A DNA stretch of 38,742 bases from Verrucomicrobiales bacterium (GTDB taxonomy: Bacteria; Verrucomicrobiota; Verrucomicrobiia; Verrucomicrobiales; DEV007): contig JARGOZ010000054.1 of assembly GCA_029213025.1 (NCBI GenBank), forward strand, positions 1 through 38,742. Direction: 5' to 3'. Positions 8,333-16,865 of the stretch are shown here, in pieces. Under the pieces are notes generated by a model that was given only the letters and a program-made list of their open reading frames with translations, made no database searches and was not told the origin of the DNA. Both the position numbers and the translations under genes were made by a program. How positions within the stretch are numbered: position 1 is the stretch's first letter; each line of letters opens with the position of its first letter.

Positions 8333-8950
8333 TTATCGGGCGGTCCGTGCAGCCAGGGTTTCCATTGCATCATCGAGAAGCACAATCTTGTTGTGATAGA
8401 GAAGATGCTCAGTGTTCACCTCGTTGGCGGACATCAGCAGAACCTGCTTCACATTGCGTCCGGCACGCTTGGTTAATTCATCAAACTCCTTACCGACGAT
8501 CAACACCTTGCGGGCATCACCGGCGAGGCCGATTACTTCACTAACGAATGACTTGGTCTTTCCATCAGAAATGGAGAATGAGGAAGCACCCAGGACATCG
8601 CCGGAGTTAATTCTCTCAGTCAAAGCTTTGGAGAAAGCGAGACGTTTTACATTCTTCGGTACTTTCTTCGAATAATCCCGTGGACGGGGTCCGAAGACAA
8701 CACCGCCACCGCGGTGGATCGGGGAGGCGTTACCACCCTGACGTGCCCGGCCGGTTCCTTTCTGACGAAACGGCTTCTTACCGGTCGCGGCGACTTCGCC
8801 ACGGGTTTTGGTGCAGGCCGATCCTGTGCGTCGGTTGGCTTGCATTGCCACGATTACATCGTGAACAGCCTGACCGCCGATTTCGGAATCTTCGATGAGC
8901 TGGATATTTGCGCTTTTCGCGTCTGCGATACTGATACTTTTCGCTGCCAT
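8333..8950 (-). CDS. rplD: 50S ribosomal protein L4
   Basis: 205 aa, normal length. The conserved loop GEVAATGKKPFRQKGTGRARQG and the motif PRDYSKKVPKNVKRLAF are present; the loop extends into the peptide exit tunnel. In some bacteria L4 also represses its own S10 operon; no such leader can be demonstrated here. It follows rplC by 44 bp. Confidence 0.98.
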   Translation of the reverse strand: MAAKSISIADAKSANIQLIEDSEIGGQAVHDVIVAMQANRRTGSACTKTRGEVAATGKKPFRQKGTGRARQGGNASPIHRGGGVVFGPRPRDYSKKVPKNVKRLAFSKALTERINSGDVLGASSFSISDGKTKSFVSEVIGLAGDARKVLIVGKEFDELTKRAGRNVKQVLLMSANEVNTEHLLYHNKIVLLDDAMETLAARTAR

Positions 8951-8994
8951 GATTGGTATATAGATTTTAGGTTACAGCAGTTAGCTCTTTCGGT

Positions 8995-9693
8995 TTATTC
9001 GGCGGCCTCTTCCCCGGCATCGTCCGCTTTGGACTTCTTCTTCAGGTCCTGGGGAGGACATTCCTTCTTCACAGCGGGACGAATTACAACGTATCCACCT
9101 TTGGCTCCGGGAACGGCTCCGCTGATGAGAATGACATTGTCTTCTTCACGCTTCTTCACAATTTTCAAATTCTGGATCGTCTTGCGGAAGTTTCCGTGAC
9201 GACCGGGCATTTCGGTGTTTTTCCAAATCCGGCCCGGGTCGGTACCGGCACCCACACCACCGGGACGACGGTGCATCATGTGACCGTGCGACTGTGGCTG
9301 ACCGTGGAAGTTGAATCGCTTCATAACCCCCTGAAAACCTTTTCCTTTCGAGGTGCCGATGACATCCACCCACTGACCTTCTTCGAAAAGGTCCAAACCG
9401 GGATGATCAACTCCACCGGGAAGCTGCTCGTCGCTGTCGAGGCGAAACTCGATGACTTTCCGCTTGGGAGAAACATTGTGCTGCTTAAAACGACCTGCGT
9501 CAGGAGCGTTTACACGCTGCTCTTTCTGGTCGTCATAACCGATCTGAACGGCAGTATAACCGTCACTCTCGACACTTTTCTCCTGCAAAAACTCGTTGTT
9601 GCTAACGTCGATGACGGTAACAGCGATGGCTTTTCCATCTTCGTCAAAGATGCGGGTCATCCCCATCTTTTTTCCTATAATTCCGATGCTCAT
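8995..9693 (-). CDS. rplC: 50S ribosomal protein L3
   Basis: 232 aa. The GIIGKKMGMTRIFDEDG start, the GTSKGKGFQGVMKRFNFHGQ segment, and the GRIWKNTEMPGRHGN segment that reaches the peptidyl-transferase region identify L3. The C-terminal ~20 residues (KKKSKADDAGEEAAE) are an acidic extension beyond the usual end. It lies 30 bp after rpsJ. Confidence 0.98.
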   Translation of the reverse strand: MSIGIIGKKMGMTRIFDEDGKAIAVTVIDVSNNEFLQEKSVESDGYTAVQIGYDDQKEQRVNAPDAGRFKQHNVSPKRKVIEFRLDSDEQLPGGVDHPGLDLFEEGQWVDVIGTSKGKGFQGVMKRFNFHGQPQSHGHMMHRRPGGVGAGTDPGRIWKNTEMPGRHGNFRKTIQNLKIVKKREEDNVILISGAVPGAKGGYVVIRPAVKKECPPQDLKKKSKADDAGEEAAE

Positions 9694-9723
9694 GGCTTAA
9701 ATCTGCCTTTCCAGGGTTCGGGT

Positions 9724-10029
9724 TTAAATCTTAATCGTGATGTCGACACCAGCTGGAAGATTCAACTTCTTCAGCTCGTCAACGGTGCGGGCGGTAGGCT
9801 CCACAATCTCGAGGAGGCGTTTGTGAGTCCGGATTTCAAATTGCTCAGCAGACTTCTTGTTCACGTGAGGCGAACGGTTCACACTGAATTTCTCGATTCG
9901 GGTAGGCAGAGGGATCGGTCCCGAAACCCGGGCTCCGGTCCGCTTTGCGGTATCCACGATATCGACCGTTGATTTGTCGAGAAGGCGCGAATCGTAGGCC
10001 CTCAAACGAATTCTGATACTTTGATTCAT
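9724..10029 (-). CDS. rpsJ: 30S ribosomal protein S10
   Basis: 101 aa, standard length. [17 protein letters not shown], then [20 protein letters not shown] and [14 protein letters not shown] are diagnostic. S10 is in the head of the small subunit and is also the NusE antitermination factor. It directly follows fusA (37-bp gap): the tuf gene, found between fusA and rpsJ in many bacteria, is absent. Confidence 0.98.
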   Translation of the reverse strand: MNQSIRIRLRAYDSRLLDKSTVDIVDTAKRTGARVSGPIPLPTRIEKFSVNRSPHVNKKSAEQFEIRTHKRLLEIVEPTARTVDELKKLNLPAGVDITIKI

Positions 10030-10066
10030 CTCAGTGTGTTGTTCCCGTTGTTAAATTAATTTTTCT

Positions 10067-12217
10067 TTAGTAAATCTGTTCTTTGAGCCGCTTAAACTCG
10101 TTATCCGGCACTTCCTCGAAACGAAGCGGTTCCATCGAAAAACTGGCCCTTCCTTTGGAGAGGCTTCTCATGTCCGTGGAATAACCGAACATGGTGGCCA
10201 GCGGCACTTCCGCTTTGACCTGACTGATCCCGTTGCGCGAATCAATCTCGTTAATTTGTCCCCGGCGGCGATTCAGATCACCAATGATCTCGCCCTGGTA
10301 TTCCTCGGGCATATCGACGTCCACCGACATAATCGGCTCCAGCAAAATGGAGTCACCCTGTGCAAATGCATCGCGCATCGCACAAATCGCAGCCATCCGG
10401 AACGAGTGCTCGTTCGAGTCGGAATCGTGTGCACTGCCGCCGATCAGGTCGACTTCCACATCCACAACCGGATAGCCGAGAACGACTCCGTTAAAAAGCG
10501 CTTCTTTGATACCCTGAAGACAGGACTCAACAAACACCTTCGGGATTTCGTCCCCGGCGAGTTTGTTGTTCACCGTAAATCCTTCACCCCGGCCTTTCGG
10601 CTGAATCTTCACAATCACGTGAGCGTATTGCGGCTTACCTCCCGGCTGGCTTTCCAGCTTGTATTCACCAGCGGCAGCTTTTGTCACCGTTTCACGATAG
10701 GCGATCTGCGGCTTACCCGCATTTGACTGAACACCAAACTCCAGCTTCATCCGATCCTGAATGATCTCGAGATGAAGTTCGCCCATTCCAGCGATAATTG
10801 TCTGTCCGGTTTCCTCGTCTTTAGAAACCACGAAAGTAGGATCTTCCTCCGCCAACTGCTGCAACGCATCAGCCATTTTATCGGAATCGGCTGTGGTTTT
10901 CGGCTCCACAGCCATCGAAATAACCGGATCCGGAAACGCCGGCGGCTCCAGCATAATATCGAAGCCTTCTTCGTGAATCGTGTCACCGGTCCGAACCAGC
11001 TTCATTCCGACCACAGCGGCAATATCACCGGCGTAACAGGTATCGATATCCTTGTGATCATTCGCCTGGATCTGAATCACCCGACCGATCCGGGTTTTCT
11101 TCCCGGTCCGCGAATTGATGATTTGATCGCCTTTGGAAATCGTTCCGGAGTAAACACGGATAAACACGAGTTTGCCGACGTATTTGTCGGACCAAAGTTT
11201 AAACACCAAAGCACAGGTTTTGCCCGCATCACTTGCCGGGGCCTCAACTTCTTCAGTGTTATCAAGATTTTTGAATCCCGTCGCCGCCTTTACTTCAAGC
11301 GGACTGGGCAGATAATCAACGACGGCGTCAAGCAGGCCCTGAACCCCTTTGTTTTTAAAGGCGGAACCCCCGACAACCGGGATCATTTTGTTGGATACCG
11401 TAGCTCTGCGAATCGCAGCCTTGATATCAGCAGCGGTGATTTCCTCTTCATCCAGAAATTTTAATCCGAGCTCTTCGTCAGCATCAACGAGCATCTCAAC
11501 CAGCGCCTCGCGGGCTTTGGTGGCAACATTCAACTGCTCTCCCTCGAGATCACTCAGTGTATAAGTAGAACCGAGCAAGTCGTCATCTGAATAAGTGACG
11601 GCTTTTAAATTGATGATATCGATCTGACCGGAAAGCTTGTCCTCGGAACCAATCGGAAGCAAAACCGGAACGGCATTCGCTTTCAGTTTTTCGCGAACAT
11701 CCTTGACCACAGCATTAAAATCCGCTCCGGTCCGGTCCATTTTATTCACGAATATGATGCGCGGCACATCGTATTTATTAGCCTGCCGCCAAACAGTCTC
11801 TGACTGAGGCTGAACACCGGCCACGCCGCAAAAAACGACGACACACCCGTCAAGAACCCGAAGAGAACGCTCGACTTCAGCGGTGAAATCAACGTGGCCG
11901 GGAGTGTCGATGATGGTGATGCGCTCATCCTGGCCGGAGAAATTTTTCACCACCCCGGCTTCTTCAAGCTGCTTCCATTTACAGGTTACAGCAGCGGAGG
12001 TGATTGTGATCCCCCGGTCCTGCTCCTGCTGCATCCAGTCAGTCGTTGCCTGACCATCATGCACTTCACCGAGCTTATGAATCATCCCGGTGTAGAACAG
12101 GATTCGCTCGGTGAGCGTGGTTTTCCCTGCATCGATATGCGCCGCAATCCCAATATTCCGGGTGCGTTCCAAAGGAACCTCCCGGTTTGGGGAATTGTGG
12201 TTGTTCGGCGCGGTCAT
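10067..12217 (-). CDS. fusA: translation elongation factor G
   Basis: 716 aa, full-length EF-G. The G-domain motifs are intact: G1 AHIDAGKTT (residues 26-34), switch [13 protein letters not shown]3 DTPGHVDF and G4 [10 protein letters not shown]. Domain IV motifs ([21 protein letters not shown]) and the C-terminal domain V follow. EF-G catalyses GTP-dependent ribosomal translocation and, with RRF, ribosome recycling. It is located between rpsG (46-bp gap) and rpsJ, linking the str and S10 gene groups into one minus-strand cluster. Confidence 0.98.
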   Translation of the reverse strand: MTAPNNHNSPNREVPLERTRNIGIAAHIDAGKTTLTERILFYTGMIHKLGEVHDGQATTDWMQQEQDRGITITSAAVTCKWKQLEEAGVVKNFSGQDERITIIDTPGHVDFTAEVERSLRVLDGCVVVFCGVAGVQPQSETVWRQANKYDVPRIIFVNKMDRTGADFNAVVKDVREKLKANAVPVLLPIGSEDKLSGQIDIINLKAVTYSDDDLLGSTYTLSDLEGEQLNVATKAREALVEMLVDADEELGLKFLDEEEITAADIKAAIRRATVSNKMIPVVGGSAFKNKGVQGLLDAVVDYLPSPLEVKAATGFKNLDNTEEVEAPASDAGKTCALVFKLWSDKYVGKLVFIRVYSGTISKGDQIINSRTGKKTRIGRVIQIQANDHKDIDTCYAGDIAAVVGMKLVRTGDTIHEEGFDIMLEPPAFPDPVISMAVEPKTTADSDKMADALQQLAEEDPTFVVSKDEETGQTIIAGMGELHLEIIQDRMKLEFGVQSNAGKPQIAYRETVTKAAAGEYKLESQPGGKPQYAHVIVKIQPKGRGEGFTVNNKLAGDEIPKVFVESCLQGIKEALFNGVVLGYPVVDVEVDLIGGSAHDSDSNEHSFRMAAICAMRDAFAQGDSILLEPIMSVDVDMPEEYQGEIIGDLNRRRGQINEIDSRNGISQVKAEVPLATMFGYSTDMRSLSKGRASFSMEPLRFEEVPDNEFKRLKEQIY

Positions 12218-12263
12218 CGTTTTAACGCAGTGGAGCTAAGCAGCAGAGAAAGAGTATCGCTGA

Positions 12264-12737
12264 TTACCAGCGGAAGTGAGCAAATGCACGGTTCGCCTGT
12301 GCCATCTTGTGGGTTTCATCCCTTTTCCGGATCACGGCTCCCTGATTGGTTGCGGCATCTTTGATCTCGTTGGAAAGCGCCACATGCATGGGCGTTCCAC
12401 GGCGCTTGCGGGCGCTTGTCACGATCCAGCGCATCGCGAGTGATTCCTGACGCTCCAGAGAAACCTCGAGAGGCACCTGGTAAGTCGCACCACCGACCCG
12501 GCGGCTCTTCACTTCAACACGCGGCTTGGCGTTTTCGATGGCACGATGAAGAACCTCAAGAGGATCAACAGATTCACCACCTTCATTGGCACGCTCGATT
12601 GCAGCGTAAACAATGCGCTCAGCCAGGGCTTTTTTGCCCTGGGACATGACCTTTGAGATCAGCTTGGCAACCAACGCGCTATCGTAGCGCGGGTCATGCT
12701 GCTCAGGTTTTGAGTAGACTCTTTTTCTACGGGACAT
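12264..12737 (-). CDS. rpsG: 30S ribosomal protein S7
   Basis: 157 aa, standard for bacterial S7. MSRRKRVYSKPEQHDPRY, KVMSQGKKALAERIVY, and ENAKPRVEVKSRRVGGATYQVP are diagnostic. S7 nucleates assembly of the 30S head and lines the E site. It lies 70 bp after rpsL; the sequence before its ATG has no evident Shine-Dalgarno motif. Confidence 0.98.
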   Translation of the reverse strand: MSRRKRVYSKPEQHDPRYDSALVAKLISKVMSQGKKALAERIVYAAIERANEGGESVDPLEVLHRAIENAKPRVEVKSRRVGGATYQVPLEVSLERQESLAMRWIVTSARKRRGTPMHVALSNEIKDAATNQGAVIRKRDETHKMAQANRAFAHFRW

Positions 12738-12807
12738 AGGATTATTTCAGTAAAATCTGTAACATTCGTATCGCCGAGAAGCTTCTGTATAGTCCGAAGA
12801 CTAACGG

Positions 12808-13182
12808 TCAGCTTTTCGGTCGTTTCGCGCCATACTTGGAGCGGGACTGCTTCCGACCATCAACACCCAGTGTATCGAGAGCACCACGAACAACGTGGTA
12901 ACGAACACCCGGCAAGTCTTTCACACGACCGCCTCTGACGAGAACGATGGAGTGCTCCTGGAGGTTATGACCTTCACCGCCAATATAAGCGATGACTTCC
13001 TGCCCGTTCGTGAGACGAACCTTGGCTACCTTACGGAGCGCTGAGTTCGGCTTTTTCGGTGTTCTGGTATAAACCTGCAGACAAACCCCGCGACGTTGTG
13101 GACAGCTGTCCAATGCCGGCGACTTGGATTTGAAAGGCTTATTTTTTCTACCTTTACGAACGAGTTGGTTAATTGTGGGCAT
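12808..13182 (-). CDS. rpsL: 30S ribosomal protein S12
   Basis: 124 aa from ATG 13182. The frame is open to 13230, but S12 proteins begin [12 protein letters not shown], so I set the start there. The decoding-site loops [14 protein letters not shown] and [13 protein letters not shown] carry the Lys residues usual in streptomycin-sensitive ribosomes (K43 and K88 here). S12 monitors codon-anticodon pairing. It is the first gene of the fused str-S10 operon. Confidence 0.98.
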   Translation of the reverse strand: MPTINQLVRKGRKNKPFKSKSPALDSCPQRRGVCLQVYTRTPKKPNSALRKVAKVRLTNGQEVIAYIGGEGHNLQEHSIVLVRGGRVKDLPGVRYHVVRGALDTLGVDGRKQSRSKYGAKRPKS

Positions 13183-13301
13183 AACGTTTCCGTTTGCGTT
13201 AAAATTTAAAATTTGGCACCATTTATGCAATCCTGATTGATTGACTTCCTTCTTGATCCACCAAATCCAAATCGTTGATAAAACAAGCCCTGTACGCCGA
13301 T

Positions 13302-13321
13302 GCCCCAGCTTTAAAAGGGGC
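13302..13321. promoter_or_regulatory. small GC hairpin in the rpsL 5' leader
   Basis: GCCCC / GGGGC arms around a 10-nt A/T-rich loop lie about 120 bp upstream of rpsL, just downstream of the predicted promoter. It could be part of an autoregulatory leader; there is no T-run, so it is not a terminator. Confidence 0.3.
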
Positions 13322-13324
13322 GGG

Positions 13325-13352
13325 AATATAATGGGATCGTTCAGGTGCGCAA
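13325..13352 (-). promoter_or_regulatory. candidate sigma-70-type promoter for the str-S10 operon
   Basis: On the minus strand a TTGCGC hexamer (13347-13352) is followed after 16 bp by TATATT (13325-13330), about 140 bp upstream of the rpsL start codon. Match and position suit a housekeeping promoter for the whole ribosomal operon. The intervening leader (13183-13324) contains no convincing gene. Confidence 0.4.
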
Positions 13353-13518
13353 GCAGGAAAGTATAAAAAAATTTCAGAGAACTTTACCCCGCCCCGTTTC
13401 CCGCTGCTCAAGACTGCGGAAATCATATTATTTACCGGGCTTCGGGGCTGTTTCAAAAAAAGCGGTCCGATGAACGGCCGCCCGGTTTTTGCTTCAGATT
13501 GATGAAGGTACCCAATGA

Positions 13519-13731
13519 TCAGCGGCAACGCTTACAAACGGTGGAAGTCTTGTAGCTGCATATTCCGCAGCAGTCCACGTAAGTGGTCCGGTAGGCGATC
13601 TCCACGAAATGGTTCGTCTTCTGACAGCCGGACACGCAGCGGGTTTTGGTTAAACAGCGGCGGCAGACTTCTTTAACAATGTGTGTGCTTGCAACAACTT
13701 GTCGACAGGAACGCGCTGTGCTTGTATACAA
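13519..13731 (-). CDS. possible small Cys-rich protein
   Basis: 70 codons at most, with ten Cys among its 70 residues, nine of them in the last 50, arranged as CxxC-x5-C-x3-C ... CC-x2-C ... CxxC (VCRRCLTKTRCVSGC ... DCCGICS ... VCKRC). The only standard start in frame is a TTG at 13731, three bases from the divergent Mrr-like gene, so the start is doubtful. The Cys spacing suggests a small metal-binding or structural protein, if it is translated. The coding status is uncertain; it could be a chance frame in the rpsL upstream region. Confidence 0.3.
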   Translation of the reverse strand: MYTSTARSCRQVVASTHIVKEVCRRCLTKTRCVSGCQKTNHFVEIAYRTTYVDCCGICSYKTSTVCKRCR

Positions 13732-13733
13732 AA

Positions 13734-14522
13734 ATGAAAAGAAAAAGAGAGGGGATTCTCGACATACTATTACAATCTTCCTGGTGGATTAGCATTTGCC
13801 TTGGCGGAATCTGCTACATCGCACTGAAGTTTGTTTTCCCTTCGTTGGAGTTTGATAACCCAATATTTAAGGGTTTAGCCACCGGCGGGGAAGGCCTCGC
13901 ACCAATAGTTGCCATTATCCTTTTTTTCGTCGCATCGAGCTCGGCCTTTAATTCTTTTCGTAAGCGACGTCTACTGGACAAACAAAATGGGATTGATTCA
14001 ATATGCTCACTGTCGTGGAAGGAATTTGAAGAGTTGATCGCCGAGGCATACAGGCGGCAAGGTTACTTTGTGAAAGAAAATCTTCACGCTGGACCGGACG
14101 GAGGGATAGACATAACGCTCCAAAAGGATGGCGAAACTCTCTTTGTCCAATGCAAGCAATGGCGTTCGTGTAAGGTAGGCGTGAAAATAGTCAGGGAAAT
14201 GTTGGGGCTGGTAACTGCACACAATGCAAATAAGGGGATAATCGTTACTTGCGGTCATTTCACGAAAGATGCGGTGTCGTTTGCTTCCGAAAACGTGATC
14301 GAACTGATTGATCAAAATCAGTTAATGAAATTGATTCAAGGCGTTCAATCGAGCCCAGTTTCATACGAGGTCGACAAAAGCCCCGCGGATGTAAAAACGT
14401 GCCCAAAGTGCGGATCAAAAATGGTCGAGCGCGTTGCAGGGAAAGGAAAGCGCAAAGGAACGAAATTCCGGGGCTGCTCGTCCTTCCCGGAATGCAGGTA
14501 CACGGAGGACCTTCAGAATTGA
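13734..14522 (+). CDS. membrane-anchored Mrr-like restriction endonuclease with topoisomerase-type zinc finger
   Basis: 262 aa from ATG 13734 (MKRKREGIL). Two hydrophobic segments (about residues 17-36 and 55-70) anchor the N-terminus. Residues 93-205 form an Mrr_cat-type PD-(D/E)xK fold: WKEFEELIAEAYRRQGY, then GPDGGIDITL (catalytic D126) and FVQCKQW (Q139-x-K141). The C-terminus carries a topoisomerase-type zinc ribbon, with C223-P-K-C226 paired with C248 and C254 (FRGCSSFPEC). Proteins with this architecture are usually annotated as restriction-endonuclease-like, with no proven substrate; defence or DNA/RNA quality control is possible. It is a single-gene unit between rpsL and metG, with no modification methylase beside it. 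Confidence 0.85.
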   Translation: MKRKREGILDILLQSSWWISICLGGICYIALKFVFPSLEFDNPIFKGLATGGEGLAPIVAIILFFVASSSAFNSFRKRRLLDKQNGIDSICSLSWKEFEELIAEAYRRQGYFVKENLHAGPDGGIDITLQKDGETLFVQCKQWRSCKVGVKIVREMLGLVTAHNANKGIIVTCGHFTKDAVSFASENVIELIDQNQLMKLIQGVQSSPVSYEVDKSPADVKTCPKCGSKMVERVAGKGKRKGTKFRGCSSFPECRYTEDLQN

Positions 14523-14991
14523 CCGCCTTTTCAGCCCTGGTTTAAAGCGGTACCAAACGCCACCGGACCGCTGATCCTTTTTCGGATACCGGTAAAGAGC
14601 GGCCCTGGGTAAAAGCAACCGGGGCGTGATAAGCTACCCAGACGCGCTCGTATTCGAGGCTTCGCGGGGCATTGTCACAGGCGACAAAAAAGATCAGCCC
14701 ACCTGCGTGGACCAGGCTGTGAGCAGAGCTCGCATCCGGGGGGGATGGCGCGGGTTACGGACTGTCAATCAAGCGGCTTTTCTGCATGCTCAAATGTAGA
14801 TGTAGTTATCACTGTTTGCGCGCCTTTTTCGGCTTTTTGTACGCAGAAACAATGACGTCGAACCGGAGAGTAACAGAATGGCGAGAGGTTAAGCGTAGCT
14901 TGTGTACCAGGCATAGTTCCGGACTGTACCTGTTACGGCGGGGTCCGAATCGACAATTCTCCGGAGAGCATGCTTCGAAAACCGGCGCATT
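14523..14991. other. 469-bp non-coding interval with a decayed GTACC-pair element
   Basis: No convincing gene was found on either strand; short frames show no family features. Near its right end, GTGTACCAGG (about 14912) and GACTGTACCTGTTAC (14932-14946) place two GTACC cores exactly 22 bp apart (14914 and 14936). This matches the spacing and half-site of the intact elements at 6787 and 18858, apart from a lost C. I read it as a degraded copy. The rest may be eroded former sequence. Confidence 0.45.
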
Positions 14992-16530
14992 TTACCCTTC
15001 AATTTTCGGAAATGGAATTACAAACGGAGCCAGTTTGGTGCCGGGCACTAATCTTCCCCAGGATATCCCGGTATAATCGGGACAAAGATCGCCTACCATC
15101 GGCAGCAGGCTTTCAACCAATTGTGGCATAACCGGATTTAACAGCTGGATACCCAGGCGCAACGCTTCAGCAGAAATAAACAACACCATAGCTGCGCGAT
15201 CTTTGTCGCTTTGAACTTCACTCTTCAGTAATCTCCACGGCTCGGTCCGGGCGAGGTATACATTGATCGATTTGATATATTCCATCGTTTGCCCAATGGC
15301 TTCGTTGACCTTGAGTTCAGTAATTGCGTTGGCCACCCGGGTAAGCAACTTTTCGCCAGCAACCCGCAAGTCACGATCGAGTTCACTTTCCGTACCCTTT
15401 GAAGGATCGGGGAGTTTGCCCTCGAAATTCCTGCTAATCAAAGTATGAATACGCCCTATACAATTTCCAAGATCGTTGCCCAGTTCGCCATTGTAACGAC
15501 GCAAAAATGATTCGGTAGAGAAATAGGCATCCTGTCCTGGAACCATTTCTTTCATCAGGTAATAGCGGACTGAATCGACGCCGAATCTGTCGATTAAATC
15601 GAGTGGGTTCACCACATTTCCCAGGGATTTACTCATCTTTTCCAAACCCTTGTCATCTTCCTTCGGACTCAACCACCAACCGTGAGCAAAGATCGTCTTA
15701 GGCAGTGGGATTCCAGCGGAAAACAACATAGTCGGCCAGTAGATAGCATGAGTCATCAGAATGTCTTTGCCGATCAAATGACAATCAGCAGGCCACCATT
15801 TCTGAAACGACCTATCATCCGATCCATATCCGGGAACGGATATATAGTTCAATAATGCATCGAACCAGACATAAGTCACAAAGTCGCTGTCGAATGGCAC
15901 ATCTATACCCCAGGAAAGCCGGTTTTTGGGCCGGGATATACACAGATCGCCTATCGGCTCGCGCAGCTTGCCCAGAATTTCGTTTCGTCGCGTAGCGGGT
16001 AGTATAAATTCGGGGTGCTGTTCGATATACTCGATCAATCGGCCCTGGTATTTCTCCATCCGGAAATAGTAATTCGTTTCTGATATTCGTTGCAGATCGC
16101 GGAACTCCCCGCTGGCCCTTTCTTTATCGGTGATGAACCGTTCTTCCGAGACGGAATACCAGCCTTCATATTGACCTTTGTAGATATCTCCGGCATCGTA
16201 AACCGCCTGTAGCACCTGTTGAACGATGACTTTGTGCCGTGGTTCAGTGGTGCGAATGAAGTCATCATTTTTTATCTGCAACTGTTTCCACAGGTTTAGA
16301 AAATGAGGCGCCATTTGATCGCAATGTTGCTTTGGTGTCAGGTCACTCTTCTCAGCTGTATGTTGAACTTTCTGACCATGTTCATCGAGGCCGGTTAGAA
16401 AAAAGACGTGATCACCCGTCTGGCGTCGATACCGCGCAATCACATCTGCCAGAATAGTGGTATAGGCGTGCCCGATATGCGGTTTGTCGTTTACGTAATA
16501 AATAGGTGTAGTGATGTAGAAATGATTCAT
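14992..16530 (-). CDS. metG: methionyl-tRNA synthetase
   Basis: 512 aa from ATG 16530 (MNHFYITTPIYYVND); an upstream in-frame ATG at 16563 adds 11 residues not expected in the family. Class Ia motifs are intact: HIGH (residues 18-21) and KMSKS (298-302). The connective-peptide region (ISVSEERF-like, residues ~124-150) lacks the zinc-binding Cys clusters, so this is the short, zinc-free MetRS type without a C-terminal tRNA-binding domain. It charges initiator and elongator tRNA(Met). It is transcribed alone; the 3' neighbour is the Mrr-like gene in convergent orientation. Confidence 0.97.
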   Translation of the reverse strand: MNHFYITTPIYYVNDKPHIGHAYTTILADVIARYRRQTGDHVFFLTGLDEHGQKVQHTAEKSDLTPKQHCDQMAPHFLNLWKQLQIKNDDFIRTTEPRHKVIVQQVLQAVYDAGDIYKGQYEGWYSVSEERFITDKERASGEFRDLQRISETNYYFRMEKYQGRLIEYIEQHPEFILPATRRNEILGKLREPIGDLCISRPKNRLSWGIDVPFDSDFVTYVWFDALLNYISVPGYGSDDRSFQKWWPADCHLIGKDILMTHAIYWPTMLFSAGIPLPKTIFAHGWWLSPKEDDKGLEKMSKSLGNVVNPLDLIDRFGVDSVRYYLMKEMVPGQDAYFSTESFLRRYNGELGNDLGNCIGRIHTLISRNFEGKLPDPSKGTESELDRDLRVAGEKLLTRVANAITELKVNEAIGQTMEYIKSINVYLARTEPWRLLKSEVQSDKDRAAMVLFISAEALRLGIQLLNPVMPQLVESLLPMVGDLCPDYTGISWGRLVPGTKLAPFVIPFPKIEG

Positions 16531-16663
16531 TTTTGCATGCTTCGAAAAGAGGATTGAGTGCAATGAGTGCGGAAAAGCGCTCTCAGCGAACCCGGGATTT
16601 GACTAAGGAAACAGGTGAAAGAGATTTCCGTTGATCCGACGAGTCCAGCTCTACCAGGAAAAC

Positions 16664-16699
16664 ATCATCATCGACATACCCATTCTATGGGCTGATGAT
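16664..16699. ncRNA. two-tier hairpin, candidate part of a structured RNA
   Basis: The outer arms ATCATCA / TGATGAT (16664-16670 and 16693-16699) enclose an inner perfect stem CCCAT / ATGGG (16679-16683 and 16687-16691) with a 3-nt loop. Both stems are nested and could fold together. I cannot match it to a known RNA family; the transcribed strand is inferred only from the terminator at 16739. Confidence 0.25.
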
Positions 16700-16738
16700 T
16701 GTGAGTTTATGTTCCTGTTCGTATTGATCCACTACACT

Positions 16739-16773
16739 AAACACTAAGCCAATTTTTGGCAAAGTGTTTTTTT
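16739..16773 (+). terminator. terminator-like hairpin with plus-strand T-run
   Basis: AAACACT..GCCAA pairs with TTGGC..AGTGTTT around a 3-nt loop with one small internal loop, and runs into seven T on the plus strand. No plus-strand gene precedes it. On the minus strand, where the DUF1460 gene ends 93 bp earlier, the T-run is short. It may therefore end an unannotated plus-strand RNA or act as a weak terminator for the lipoprotein gene. Confidence 0.5.
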
Positions 16774-16865
16774 GTTGCAGCACTACCGGCCAATCCCGCT
16801 CAAAGTCGAAAATATAAGGTTCGCTACATCCGACGCGCGAGAGATACGGCGGTAGGTCAAGTGCT

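Larger units (their letters stand above)
16531..16865. other. 335-bp non-coding interval containing stacked hairpins
   Basis: No gene is recognisable between the metG start and the DUF1460 gene. It holds GAGTGC/GCGCTC (about 16565-16585), a two-tier stem at 16664-16699 and a terminator-like hairpin at 16739-16773. Taken together these could belong to a small structured RNA on the plus strand. Confidence 0.35.

Noticed and set aside
9196..9972. 258-aa plus-strand frame
   Set aside because: It is antisense to rplC and rpsJ, which are certain; no family features are seen in the frame itself.
13223..13528. 101-aa minus-strand frame in the rpsL leader
   Set aside because: It covers the likely promoter and leader hairpin, has no recognisable features and overlaps no conserved gene.
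14786..15076. 96-aa plus-strand frame before metG
   Set aside because: No family resemblance; its 3' third is antisense to the end of metG.
16600..16670. tRNA-like pieces (GGTAGAGCTGG and CCCGGGTTCG on the minus strand)
   Set aside because: No acceptor stem, anticodon stem or correct spacing can be formed, so it is not a tRNA.
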